Below, in pieces: positions 27,410 through 36,028 of a stretch of 64,000 nt of DNA. Below the pieces are notes generated by a model. It did no database searches and was not told where the DNA came from. It saw only the letters and a program-made list of their open reading frames with translations. The stretch covers positions 1-64,000 of the forward strand of contig JAGLIF010000004.1 in assembly GCA_023143095.1 (NCBI GenBank). The letters are read 5' to 3'. This DNA is from Candidatus Altimarinota bacterium (GTDB taxonomy: Bacteria; Patescibacteriota; Gracilibacteria; UBA4473). How positions within the stretch are numbered: the first letter of the stretch is position 1; every line of letters begins with the position of its first letter. A program made the translations under genes and the position numbers.

Positions 27410-28162
27410 ATGCTTTTTAGCATGGTTAGTTCTACCATGAAAAAACATTGTCACTGCAGATGCGCTAAAAGTTTTAAAGATCGTTTTTGGGGAATACTCA
27501 AAAAAAGAGATTTGAATACACCACTCTTTTTTCCTCACTGCCAAAGTGTTCACACTTTTTTTATACCAGAACCCATCACTCTTGTGTGGGTTGATCAAAA
27601 TTTTGAAATTATGAAGATTGAGAAATCTGTACCACCCAACCGCATGCGATTTTGTCCAAAAGCTTTTGGGGTTTTTGAGTTTAAGCGTTCAGATGGAATA
27701 AAGGAACTGAAACGAGGAAAAACCTTATTCCCACGATTCCACAAAGACTCATCTGGACAAGCACTAGTCGAAGCCGCTATTCTTTTTCCACTTTTTATTT
27801 TGCTTGTTTTCGGATTTCTACAATTGGGTTTAGCTTTATCTGAAAAACAAAAATTGGCCTACACGGCTAATTATGCAACACAAGTTGGTTCTCTTACCAA
27901 CAATGATCAAAAAATTTCAGGCGCCGTTGAAGAATCTTTTTTACCAACAGATATTTCGTTATCTGTTTTAAATCATTCTGCAGCCACTCAAAACGAAATA
28001 CCAAGCAGTGATAGACGATATAATGATTTTTTAACCGTTCAACTAAGAAAAGACTTTTCCCTTCATGTGCCTTTTTTATCTTTATCTGTGTTGCCTCTTG
28101 AAGCTAAAAGTTCCGCTCGAATTTTATGTAATAACTCCACTTTTCCATATGTTTGCGAGTAA
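27410..28162 (+). CDS. Fusion of a DUF192 domain with a TadE-like pseudopilin
   Basis: Residues about 20-95 resemble DUF192, especially the Tad-cluster variety: FPHCQSVHTFFIPEPITLVW, then VDQNFEIMKIEKSVPP and FCPKAFGVFEF. Residues about 112-250 are a TadE-like protein with its single N-terminal hydrophobic helix (DSSGQALVEAAILFPLF, about 113-142) and a small extracytoplasmic domain. No ATG, GTG or TTG separates the two parts, so the reading is one in-frame chain. The track-length start is a TTG at 27398; the ATG at 27410 is preferred. It is the first gene of a Tad-like locus and overlaps the next gene by 14 bases. Confidence 0.75.
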   Translation: MLFSMVSSTMKKHCHCRCAKSFKDRFWGILKKRDLNTPLFFPHCQSVHTFFIPEPITLVWVDQNFEIMKIEKSVPPNRMRFCPKAFGVFEFKRSDGIKELKRGKTLFPRFHKDSSGQALVEAAILFPLFILLVFGFLQLGLALSEKQKLAYTANYATQVGSLTNNDQKISGAVEESFLPTDISLSVLNHSAATQNEIPSSDRRYNDFLTVQLRKDFSLHVPFLSLSVLPLEAKSSARILCNNSTFPYVCE

Positions 28163-28694
28163 AAAAAAACAGGTCGGATCACTTGTCTCTTTTACAGCAT
28201 TAATCTTGCCAGTGCTTTTGCTTATAGGAGCTTTAATTTTGGAAAGTGGAAACTTTTATATTCGTCACACTCAATTGGAAAATTTAACTCGACAAGCTGC
28301 CAACAGCGGACTAATTGCTTTTTCACAAATTCTTGAACAATCCGCCAATGAAAACAAAGACAATCTTTGTCTGGTTGAGATTCCCCCAGAAATTTGTAGC
28401 TCACTTAATCTTTTTGATTTCTTAACACTCAGCCAAGTACAAATCCTAGCTACAAATACTCTAAACCAAAATGCCATCAGAAATAATATAAACGATTTTT
28501 TAGTTATTTATGATCCACAACAACAAATAAATTCTGAAAATATTTCTATCATTTTTCCCGTTGAGGAAATAACTGAATCCGTAAAATTAAAAGTTGTAAT
28601 CGAAATCATTCCAAACCAATTCTTTTCCAATTTCTTAGACACTCTCCACTCCATCAAAACCATCGGTATTTCTTATTTATCTCTCCCCTTTTAA
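28149..28694 (+). CDS. TadG/TadF-like pilus assembly protein
   Basis: From the ATG at 28149 the product (181 aa) begins MFASKKKQVGSLVSFTALIL, with a single hydrophobic helix (about 11-32) and ESGNFYIRHTQLENLTRQAA, the pattern of TadE/TadF/TadG-like N-terminal domains. The rest is a small extracytoplasmic domain. A longer frame reaches back to 28065 within the previous gene but gives an unlikely N-terminus. The overlap with the DUF192-TadE gene and the 3-base gap to cpaB show one operon. Assignment rests on the N-terminus and context. Confidence 0.7.
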   Translation: MFASKKKQVGSLVSFTALILPVLLLIGALILESGNFYIRHTQLENLTRQAANSGLIAFSQILEQSANENKDNLCLVEIPPEICSSLNLFDFLTLSQVQILATNTLNQNAIRNNINDFLVIYDPQQQINSENISIIFPVEEITESVKLKVVIEIIPNQFFSNFLDTLHSIKTIGISYLSLPF

Positions 28695-28697
28695 TAC

Positions 28698-29438
28698 ATG
28701 CAAAAATTATTTGAATATTTTCGAAAAAGAAGCAAAAAAAAACTCCCTCTTCCAACTATCACCCTTCCATACAATCGGGAGATAAAAAAACAACAGAATA
28801 AATTTTTATTATCCTTTGTACTATTTTTGATTTTAAGCGGCTTTTATACCTATCTTTATACACAAGAAAAAATCCGACAAAACCAGCTCAAAACGGTCTT
28901 AGTTTTCAAAGAAAATATTGAAGCACCGCAAATAATAAAAGAAACGAACATCAAAAGAATAAAGATGCCTCAAAAACATCTCCCTATAGGATACTTTGAT
29001 AGTTTTGAAAAGATAGAGGGCTTAACCTTAATTCGTGACGGCGTAGAAAAAGAAATTTTGCTTTCCCATAATTTTCAAGAAGAAACTAATCCTTCCTCCA
29101 TTAGCGCAAGATTTTCTGAATCTTTTGCACTTACGATAAATGAAGATTGGTTTGAATCTTCTTTTCCACAAATACACAAAAATGATCGCATTGATATTTT
29201 GGTAAGCAATCCCAAACAAAGCCTTTCTAACACTATTAGTATTGCTCAAAATTTAAAAGTCTTAGATATCCAAAAAGAAAAAAACGGACAAAGTTTTCTC
29301 GTTCTAAATACTTCTGAAACAGAGGCTCAAACGATTCTTTTTTCTCGAGGATTACACTTGCCTATGCAACTCCTCATTCGTCCTGCTAAGAAAAAAACTA
29401 TTTCCTTAATGAAATCTGAAAATGAATTTATCGAATAA
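28698..29438 (+). CDS. cpaB: CpaB/RcpC-like Flp pilus assembly protein
   Basis: The 246-aa product has a cytoplasmic basic N-terminus, one membrane helix (about 35-53; FLLSFVLFLILSGFYTYL) and a SAF-like domain (about 65-125: FKENIEAPQIIKETNIKRIK, then GVEKEILLSHNF), followed by the RcpC/CpaB C-terminal region (DRIDILVSN). CpaB proteins are membrane-anchored Tad assembly factors. It sits between the TadG-like gene and cpaE and overlaps cpaE by 17 bases. Confidence 0.85.
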   Translation: MQKLFEYFRKRSKKKLPLPTITLPYNREIKKQQNKFLLSFVLFLILSGFYTYLYTQEKIRQNQLKTVLVFKENIEAPQIIKETNIKRIKMPQKHLPIGYFDSFEKIEGLTLIRDGVEKEILLSHNFQEETNPSSISARFSESFALTINEDWFESSFPQIHKNDRIDILVSNPKQSLSNTISIAQNLKVLDIQKEKNGQSFLVLNTSETEAQTILFSRGLHLPMQLLIRPAKKKTISLMKSENEFIE

Positions 29439-30159
29439 AATACCTATCGCTAAAATTGTCGGTTTTCATAGCCCAAAAACCTCTGGTTGCACCACAATTG
29501 CACTTAACACAGCAATATTGCATCAATCCCTTTATCCAACAAAAAAGATTGCCTTATTACAATTGACTGCCTTTCCTGATTTACATTTTCAATCTGGTCT
29601 TGAACCCATTTATGATATAGGACAACTTTATGATTTCCTCAAAACTGACGAATGGACACCATCCTTGTTAAATAAGATAAAACAAAATCAAGGATGCGAT
29701 TTGTTTTTTTCACCATCCTTTTCGACTTGGAAAAATTTATCTTTAGATAATTTTCAACATATTTTTTCACTAATAGCTCAAAACTATGATCTTCTTTATC
29801 TTGACCTACACGCCTCTATTCCTAGCTCCATTCAAAAACTTATGCATGAAAAATTAAATCTGCTTTTTTTGATTTCCAACATTGATCCACCTTCTCTCAA
29901 TGCCACTACTATTTTTTGGGAATCCTTTCCGAATTTGCAACACAAAATCAAATTAATACTCAACCAATGTCCTAAAGGACGAGAGAATGAAATAAAAAAT
30001 CGCTTTTTAGGAACAGATATCCCATTAGATACCACTTTTATTTCGGATTCAAAATATCTCTGGCACCAAATTTATGAGGGATTTCCCATTGCATTTCAAA
30101 AAGAATCGAAGCTTAAAAAACAAATCATCTCTTTTATAGAAATTCTTGAAAGTGTTTGA
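29422..30159 (+). CDS. CpaE/TadZ-like MinD-family protein with degenerate P-loop
   Basis: The N-terminus IAKIVGFHSPKTSGCTTIAL aligns with the deviant Walker A of MinD/ParA proteins, but the P-loop lysine is replaced by Cys and the signature lysine position is altered. Later motifs fit the fold: YDLLYLDLHASIPS (Walker B-like) and LFLISNIDPPSLNAT. TadZ/CpaE proteins localise Tad machinery and are often degenerate ATPases. The product is 245 aa, shorter than CpaE proteins with a receiver domain. It lies between cpaB and cpaF. ATP hydrolysis is doubtful from the sequence. Confidence 0.75.
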   Translation: MNLSNKIPIAKIVGFHSPKTSGCTTIALNTAILHQSLYPTKKIALLQLTAFPDLHFQSGLEPIYDIGQLYDFLKTDEWTPSLLNKIKQNQGCDLFFSPSFSTWKNLSLDNFQHIFSLIAQNYDLLYLDLHASIPSSIQKLMHEKLNLLFLISNIDPPSLNATTIFWESFPNLQHKIKLILNQCPKGRENEIKNRFLGTDIPLDTTFISDSKYLWHQIYEGFPIAFQKESKLKKQIISFIEILESV

Positions 30160-30178
30160 AAATAATAAAAACAGCTCA

Positions 30179-31336
30179 ATGCAAACCAATTTATTGACCA
30201 TCCAACAAAAACTGTATGAAAAAACGATTGCTTTCATGCAACAACAAAATGAAACCGTACCGCATGAAATAAGGGTTCGTGAAATAGTGCAAAAATTCTT
30301 AAATCAAGAACAATTATTTGTTCCTAAAAATATATTTCAAAGACTTTTAGAAAGTATTACTTTTGCCATTATTGGATTTGGACCGCTTGAATTTCTCTTG
30401 AGAGACGATGATGTAAGTGAAATTATGGTTAATGGTTTTTCTTCTGTTTTTGTGGAAAAAAATGGCTCTATAGAAAAAACCTGTTTCTCCTTTCTAAACG
30501 AAAAACAATTGATTCAGACTATCAATCGAATCGTTGGGAAAGTAGGCAGACGCATCGACGAAAGTCATCCTCTCGTTGATGCTAGATTAGCAGATGGCTC
30601 AAGAGTAAACGCTATTATTCCTCCATTATCTCTGTGCGGAGCAACCCTAACTATTCGTAAATTTCCCAAAAAAATCTTTGTAATTTCCGATATGTTAAAT
30701 AGAAATTCTCTTACTCAAAAAATGGCTGATTTTTTGGAAACCGCTGTCGTTTCCAAACAAAATATCATTATTTCTGGTGGAACTGGTGCTGGAAAAACTT
30801 CCACACTAAACGCTTGTGCAAGTTTAATTCCTCACAAAGAACGCTTGATTACAATTGAAGATGCGGCAGAAATTCGAATAAATCATCCTCACTTAGTTTC
30901 ACTCGAATCTCGAACTGCCAACTTAGAAGATGTTGGTGAAATTTCTATTCGAACTTTATTAAAAAATGCTCTTCGTATGCGTCCAGATCGTATCGTAGTC
31001 GGTGAAATACGAGGAGAAGAAGCTATCGATATGCTCCAAGCAATGAATACCGGACATAAAGGATCACTCACAACTGTTCATGCAAATTCTCCTCTCGAAA
31101 GCCTCTATAGAATTGAAACAATGGTACTTTTAGGTGCTTCAAAAATACCTCTTTCGGCCATACGCCCTCAAATTATTCAAGGAATTGATATTGTAATTCA
31201 ACAACAACGACTTCCTTCAGGAGAACGAAAAATCATAAAAATCTCCAAAATGGAAAAAGAGAAAGGATTAAGTGATTATACACTAAAAGATCTTTTCGTT
31301 TTTAACTTAAAAACAAACAAATTCGAACAACTTTAG
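30179..31336 (+). CDS. cpaF: CpaF/TadA secretion ATPase
   Basis: A hexameric type II/IV secretion ATPase that powers pilus assembly at the membrane. Motifs include the N-terminal FGPLEFLLRDDDVSEIMVNG, Walker A GGTGAGKTSTLN, the Asp box ITIEDAAEIRI, Walker B MRPDRIVVGEIRG and the His box TGHKGSLTTVHANSP. The length is about 385 aa. In-frame TTG (30146) and GTG (30152) starts overlap the cpaE gene; the ATG at 30179 is the simplest choice. Every catalytic motif is intact, so the system should be active. Confidence 0.95.
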   Translation: MQTNLLTIQQKLYEKTIAFMQQQNETVPHEIRVREIVQKFLNQEQLFVPKNIFQRLLESITFAIIGFGPLEFLLRDDDVSEIMVNGFSSVFVEKNGSIEKTCFSFLNEKQLIQTINRIVGKVGRRIDESHPLVDARLADGSRVNAIIPPLSLCGATLTIRKFPKKIFVISDMLNRNSLTQKMADFLETAVVSKQNIIISGGTGAGKTSTLNACASLIPHKERLITIEDAAEIRINHPHLVSLESRTANLEDVGEISIRTLLKNALRMRPDRIVVGEIRGEEAIDMLQAMNTGHKGSLTTVHANSPLESLYRIETMVLLGASKIPLSAIRPQIIQGIDIVIQQQRLPSGERKIIKISKMEKEKGLSDYTLKDLFVFNLKTNKFEQL

Positions 31337-31357
31337 AAAACTCTGATAAAAACAAAA

Positions 31358-32137
31358 ATGAATTACTTTATTTATCTTTTTACAGAAACAATTCTTACTT
31401 CAAAATGGATTTTGTGGAGCTGTATTTTAGTTGGGTTTGCACTCTGTTATATTTTTATAATTCGTTTTTATGTAAGCAGAACTTTAGCAACTCATGGAAA
31501 GAAAAAATTTTTCCCTAATAAAAAAAGAGATAGAAAAACACTTTCTTATTTTGAAAAAAACAAATTCTTTTTTTCTATTTTCAATAAAAACAATCAAATA
31601 AAAAAAATGGTTGTACAACTTCCAGCTTTCTTACAAGCTCTTTCTTCTTCTTTACAAGCTGGATACTCTATACAAAAAGCTTTTTTGTTTTTGGAACAAG
31701 AAATTGAAAACCCTCTAAAAAATGAAATTCAAAAGATAAACAACCAACTTTCTCTTCATATTCCATTAGAAAAAGTACTTTCTAATTTCGCACAAAAAAT
31801 AAATAATCCTGAAATCTATTTTTTCACCGAAAGCACCATTATCCAATTAAAAACTGGTGGAAATTTGGTAAACCTTTTTAACAAAATCAGCACTCTCATC
31901 GAAGAAAAACTAAAACTCCAACGAGACATTAAATCTTTTACCTCTCAAGGTAAATTAAGTGGCATTTTTATAGCTTGCCTGTGTCCAATCTCACTTCTTT
32001 TTTTCTATTTTTTTTCACCCAGTCACATGGAAATATTACTCCATTCTTCAGCAGGAAACTTTTTACTCGGATTCTCGATTTTACTTGAATCTATTGGATT
32101 TTTCTTCATCTGGAAAATTGTAAAAATAAAACTTTGA
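31358..32137 (+). CDS. tadB: TadB-like pilus assembly membrane protein
   Basis: A type II secretion F-like (GspF) protein of 259 aa with an N-terminal membrane helix (about 15-37), the conserved cytoplasmic segment LPAFLQALSSSLQAGYSIQK and two C-terminal helices (LSGIFIACLCPISLLFFYFF and LLGFSILLESIGFFFIW). It forms the inner-membrane platform with TadC. Its short leader contains AACTCTGATAAA, matching the end of the MITE-like repeats. It is followed by tadC after 13 bases. Confidence 0.88.
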   Translation: MNYFIYLFTETILTSKWILWSCILVGFALCYIFIIRFYVSRTLATHGKKKFFPNKKRDRKTLSYFEKNKFFFSIFNKNNQIKKMVVQLPAFLQALSSSLQAGYSIQKAFLFLEQEIENPLKNEIQKINNQLSLHIPLEKVLSNFAQKINNPEIYFFTESTIIQLKTGGNLVNLFNKISTLIEEKLKLQRDIKSFTSQGKLSGIFIACLCPISLLFFYFFSPSHMEILLHSSAGNFLLGFSILLESIGFFFIWKIVKIKL

Positions 32138-32150
32138 TAACCCTTTCTTT

Positions 32151-33023
32151 ATGTTACTTCTCTTTTTTCTTTGGACTCTTGTCTATTTGTTTTTCTGGAA
32201 ATATTATGCACTCAAAAAATGGAACCCTTCCGTCTTTTTTTCTTGCCATTCTTTTTGGTCGCAAAAAAAGAAACAAAACAACTCTTGGAACCACCTCAAG
32301 TACTGGAAATCACTCACAACACCTGGTTTCCTTGTAAAATATTTAGTACATCACCAAAAAATATCAGAAAATTTTTTTCTTCTCAACAAAAATATAACAG
32401 TAGAATCTTTTAGTCGGCTTAAACAATTAATTTTAAATATTAGTTGTATTTATTTTTGGATATACATTTTTTTTGGTGAAGTTTCTTGGTCAAAATCCTT
32501 TTGGATTTTATTTTTTTTCCTCCTTCTCTTTTTTCTCCCCGATCTCCATCTCCAAACACAAAAAAAACGACAAGAAATGATTTTAGCTCAAGAAATACCT
32601 TATTTCATCGATCTTCTCTCCTTTACCCTTTCCTCTGGACTTAGTATTGAACAAGCACTCTTTTTTGTTTCTCATAAAAAACCTCAGACCATCGCCAAAA
32701 TCGTAAATAAAAAATTACAAGAACTCAATTATGGAATTGGGTTAGAACAGATTTTTAAAGACCTAAAAAAAATCATTCCAAACCAGTCTTTTTGTCATTT
32801 TGTTTCCAGTATTTCGCAAGCACAAAAACTCGGAGTTCCTTTGAGCTATACTTTAGAAATACAATCAAAACTCATCCGAACAAGACGACGGCAACACGCC
32901 GAAGAACTGAGTCGAACCGCAGCAGTAAAAATATCCTTGCCATTGGTATTATTTATCTTCCCAGCGTTACTAATGCTCTATATTGGTCCAGGAATTTTGC
33001 ACCTAATGAAATCCCGACTCTAA
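32151..33023 (+). CDS. tadC: TadC-like pilus assembly membrane protein
   Basis: The second GspF-like platform protein (290 aa). Membrane helices lie at about 2-17, 95-130 and near the C-terminus (ISLPLVLFIFPALLMLYIG). The conserved core is EIPYFIDLLSFTLSSGLSIE followed by QSFCHFVSSISQAQKLGVPL. It ends the Tad block; no Flp pilin, TadV prepilin peptidase or RcpA secretin gene follows. It converges with miaB, leaving 11 bases between stops. Confidence 0.88.
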   Translation: MLLLFFLWTLVYLFFWKYYALKKWNPSVFFSCHSFWSQKKKQNNSWNHLKYWKSLTTPGFLVKYLVHHQKISENFFLLNKNITVESFSRLKQLILNISCIYFWIYIFFGEVSWSKSFWILFFFLLLFFLPDLHLQTQKKRQEMILAQEIPYFIDLLSFTLSSGLSIEQALFFVSHKKPQTIAKIVNKKLQELNYGIGLEQIFKDLKKIIPNQSFCHFVSSISQAQKLGVPLSYTLEIQSKLIRTRRRQHAEELSRTAAVKISLPLVLFIFPALLMLYIGPGILHLMKSRL

Positions 33024-33034
33024 AGATTCTAACT

Positions 33035-34378
33035 TTATTCAAGTATTCCTATCAGTGTATAGTGATATGCTTTGGTAATCTTTACCATCACTTCTTTGCC
33101 GATAAGCGACCTGCCAGAAGAAAAATGTACTTCTAAAAATTCCCTACTTCGACCAATATTTTCATATAATCCATCTTCCCTTTTCTCCGATTTTTCCACC
33201 AATACTTCCAAAGTTTTCCCTATAAACGCTTTTCTCCCAAGATGTGCATGCGAATTAATAAGTTTATCAAAAAGATGAAAGCGTCTTTTTTTTTCATCCG
33301 AATCAATAAATTGGTCTTTCCTTTTCGCCGCTGGTGTTCCTCTTCGTGGAGAAAAAATCGCTGTATAAGAAAAATCAAACTTCACTCTATCGGCAAAATC
33401 ACAAAGTTTCTGAAAATCATCCTCACTTTCTCCTGGAAATCCCACAATAATATCTGTAGAAATCATGCAATTAGGTATAACCTTTCGTATCTTTCGTATA
33501 ATCTCTTCATACTGATCAACAGAATAATTTCTATTCATTGCACGAAGAATCTGATCCGAACTATGCTGCACTGGCAAATGAATATACGGACAAATACATT
33601 TCAATGTTGCTAAAGTCTCTATCAATTCCTCAGTAAAATCTTGTGGATGAGCAGATGTAAACCGAATTCTAGAAAGTCCTTTATCACTAAGTGTGTCGAT
33701 CTTTCGCAAAAGTTCGGCAAAACATCGTTTTCCCTCATAGGTATACGAATTCACATTTTGCCCTAACAAGGTAATCTCAATCGCCCCCTGTTCAACAAGC
33801 TTTTCACATTCTCCAAAAATCTCAGGCAATAAACGAGACACCTCCCTTCCTCGTGCATACGGCACAATACAATACGCACAAAACTTATCACATCCTTGTA
33901 TGATGGGTACTAAAACTTGTGATTTGTTTTCCGTTTTTGGCATAATACGAAAATAATTTTCAATAATTCCATTCCCAAAACTTTCAGTAAAACTAGAAAA
34001 ATCATGTAAAGGAAAATGTCTTTCCAATAACTTTGGAATTCGTGCGGTATCTTCAATTCGAAAAACCATATCAATCGCTTTATTTTGTAATAACAAATCT
34101 TTCGATGTTTCCCTATCCCCTGTTTTTCGCACCATACATCCCGTTACCGCAATATATTTTTGTTTATGGTTTTTGATAAACCCGTTTGCTTTATTCTCAG
34201 CCGTTTGCCGTACTGAACAAGTATTGACAATAATTATATCAGCAGTCTTGAACTCTTCTGATTTTTCAAATCCACAATTTTCCATAACCCGAACCACTCT
34301 CTCTGAATCAGAGTAGTTCATTTGACACCCAAAAGTTTTGATAGCATATTTCATAACAAATGGATTGTGATTTTCCAT
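33035..34378 (-). CDS. miaB: tRNA-2-methylthio-N6-isopentenyladenosine synthase
   Basis: A radical-SAM methylthiotransferase of 447 aa. It has the N-terminal UPF0004 domain with three cluster-binding Cys (TFGCQMNYSDSERV, VNTCSVRQ, VTGCMVRK), the radical SAM CxxxCxxC in GCDKFCAYCIVPYARG, and a C-terminal TRAM domain. It adds a methylthio group to A37 in tRNAs reading UNN codons. MiaB rather than MtaB or RimO is favoured by the CMVRK and YARGREVSR segments. The ATG at 34354 would remove eight residues and is an alternative start. Confidence 0.93.
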   Translation of the reverse strand: MENHNPFVMKYAIKTFGCQMNYSDSERVVRVMENCGFEKSEEFKTADIIIVNTCSVRQTAENKANGFIKNHKQKYIAVTGCMVRKTGDRETSKDLLLQNKAIDMVFRIEDTARIPKLLERHFPLHDFSSFTESFGNGIIENYFRIMPKTENKSQVLVPIIQGCDKFCAYCIVPYARGREVSRLLPEIFGECEKLVEQGAIEITLLGQNVNSYTYEGKRCFAELLRKIDTLSDKGLSRIRFTSAHPQDFTEELIETLATLKCICPYIHLPVQHSSDQILRAMNRNYSVDQYEEIIRKIRKVIPNCMISTDIIVGFPGESEDDFQKLCDFADRVKFDFSYTAIFSPRRGTPAAKRKDQFIDSDEKKRRFHLFDKLINSHAHLGRKAFIGKTLEVLVEKSEKREDGLYENIGRSREFLEVHFSSGRSLIGKEVMVKITKAYHYTLIGILE

Positions 34379-34402
34379 GTAAAAAAATCAATAAAAAACA
34401 TT

Positions 34403-34430
34403 TTGACTAAACTCTCTTTATGTATATAAA
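34403..34430 (+). promoter_or_regulatory. Promoter of the two small genes
   Basis: TTGACT at 34403-34408, 16 bp, TATAAA at 34425-34430, ending 31 bases before the ATG of the 53-aa ORF. It lies between miaB and the small genes, which diverge. Confidence 0.55.
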
Positions 34431-34461
34431 TACTATAAAATAATTTTTATAAACAATATAG

Positions 34462-34623
34462 ATGAATAATGAAATTAGATTAAACGAAACCGAACCAAGT
34501 AAAACAACTTCTCCTAACTCTCCTGATCAGGAGTATTTAGAAAAAATTTTAGAAATCTCTTCTAAACAAATTAGCGATATTTTAAATACTCCAATAAATG
34601 TTTCCCCAAATATTAGAAACTAA
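34462..34623 (+). CDS. Small 53-aa protein, truncated relative of the next gene
   Basis: The ATG at 34462 opens 53 codons (MNNEIRLNETEPSKTTSPNS, ending PNIRN) and stops at TAA 34621-34623. Residues 22-43 (DQEYLEKILEISSKQISDIL) resemble residues 18-41 of the following 107-aa product (SPEYFEKSLESVCDRALKQI), so the two look like paralogues, this one lacking the C-terminal half. It has a promoter-like sequence upstream. The function is unknown; it is polar and cytosolic. Confidence 0.45.
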   Translation: MNNEIRLNETEPSKTTSPNSPDQEYLEKILEISSKQISDILNTPINVSPNIRN

Positions 34624-34706
34624 AAGAATTAAATAATATTCGAAAAAACAACTCAACAAGTTACTAAATATAATGAAAGTATAATTTAAAAAAATCCTCA
34701 AAGATA

Positions 34707-35030
34707 ATGTCAATAAATAATAACCACAATAACCAAGCTGAACTAGGCGAAAGATTTTCTCCTGAATATTTTGAAAAATCTCTGGAAAGCGTTTGCGATA
34801 GAGCTTTAAAACAAATTAACGGTATTTTGGATAACCAAGGTAGAGCAGCTTCTAAAACCATAGAATTTTTAAAAGAAAAAAAAGTACAAGTGAAAGAAAT
34901 AATTCAAATAGTCACCAGCTACAACGAACTTGTAAACAATTGTTCTCCAATTGGAGAACAAGCTTGTGCAAATTTAACAAAAACTATAGAAGAGGCAATA
35001 AATAAACTTACTCCACTTCAAAAGGATTAA
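34707..35030 (+). CDS. Unknown small helical protein (107 aa)
   Basis: A Gln/Asn/Glu-rich product predicted to be mainly helical, with two Cys residues near the C-terminus (NNCSPIGEQACANL). No domain was recognised. Its N-terminal third resembles the preceding 53-aa ORF, suggesting local duplication. It converges with prs, with 51 bases between the stops. There is no signal peptide. Confidence 0.6.
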   Translation: MSINNNHNNQAELGERFSPEYFEKSLESVCDRALKQINGILDNQGRAASKTIEFLKEKKVQVKEIIQIVTSYNELVNNCSPIGEQACANLTKTIEEAINKLTPLQKD

Positions 35031-35081
35031 TCTATTGGCAAATTCTGTATTATCTCAAATTATCCACAATTCACTCCTTTT

Positions 35082-36017
35082 CTACAAATACAATTTAGAT
35101 ACAGATTTATGTTCTACCACATTTTTCATCACCTCCCCAAACAGTGGTGCTATTGAAAGTGTTTTATAATTTTTTGGTGTATTTTCAACTGGCAAGGAAT
35201 CTGTACAAATAATTTCTGTAAAATTTGTTTCTGAAAGTCTCTCTCTGGCAGGTCCAGAAAAAATTGCATGTGTAGCACAAAGATAAACCTCTTCATTTGC
35301 TCCAGCAGCTAAAAGTGCCTTTTTTGCCGCACAAACAGATCCCGCCGTATCAATCATGTCATCAATAATAATTGGAGTCTTTCCTTTTACATCACCAATA
35401 ACATGCGTGACTTCACTAACATTATGTTCTGGTCGTTGTTTATGCAAAATAGAAAGCGGAATTCCTAATGCATCGGCAAATTTCTTGGCCATTTTCGCTC
35501 CCCCAGCATCTGGAGAAACTACTATTGCATCTTTTAAATTTTTCTTTTGAAAATAATTCACAAATAATCTTTGCGGGTTTAAGTTGTCCAAAGGACAATC
35601 AAAAAATCCTTGAATTTGATCTGAATGCAAATGGAGCGTAATCACATGATCCGCTCCAGCCTTGTGGATAAGGTCTGCAAAAAGTTTGGCTGAAATGCCT
35701 TCTCTTGGTGTATGAATTTTGTCCTGCCGTGAATAAGCAAAATAAGGTAAAATAACATGAATTTTCTCTGCAAAACTTTGTCTTGCTGCATCAATCATGA
35801 GAAAAAGTTCCATCAAATCTTCATTCATAAATCCCGTTCGACAAGTTTGAATCAAGAAAACCTCTTGTCCTCGAAAGCTCTCATCAAATTTCACATAAAT
35901 CTCTCCACAAGAAAATTTCTTAATTGTCATAAGAGAAAGTGGAATCTTTAAATTTTGACAAACTTCTTTGGCAAACGCTTGATTACTTGATCCAGAAAAT
36001 ATTTTTAAATTTGACAT
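35082..36017 (-). CDS. prs: Ribose-phosphate pyrophosphokinase (PRPP synthetase)
   Basis: Makes PRPP from ribose-5-phosphate and ATP for nucleotide synthesis. The signatures are intact: LPYFAYSRQDKIHTPREGIS, the catalytic loop VVSPDAGGAKMAKKFA, HKQRPEHNVSEV and the PRPP-binding IIIDDMIDTAGSVCAAKKA. The length is 311 aa from the ATG at 36017; an in-frame ATG at 36026 would add three residues. Its 5' region carries a MITE end (AAGGAAATACTAATTTAATA, from 36030), the same sequence that ends other repeat copies. Confidence 0.96.
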   Translation of the reverse strand: MSNLKIFSGSSNQAFAKEVCQNLKIPLSLMTIKKFSCGEIYVKFDESFRGQEVFLIQTCRTGFMNEDLMELFLMIDAARQSFAEKIHVILPYFAYSRQDKIHTPREGISAKLFADLIHKAGADHVITLHLHSDQIQGFFDCPLDNLNPQRLFVNYFQKKNLKDAIVVSPDAGGAKMAKKFADALGIPLSILHKQRPEHNVSEVTHVIGDVKGKTPIIIDDMIDTAGSVCAAKKALLAAGANEEVYLCATHAIFSGPARERLSETNFTEIICTDSLPVENTPKNYKTLSIAPLFGEVMKNVVEHKSVSKLYL

Positions 36018-36028
36018 GTTTCGCATAG

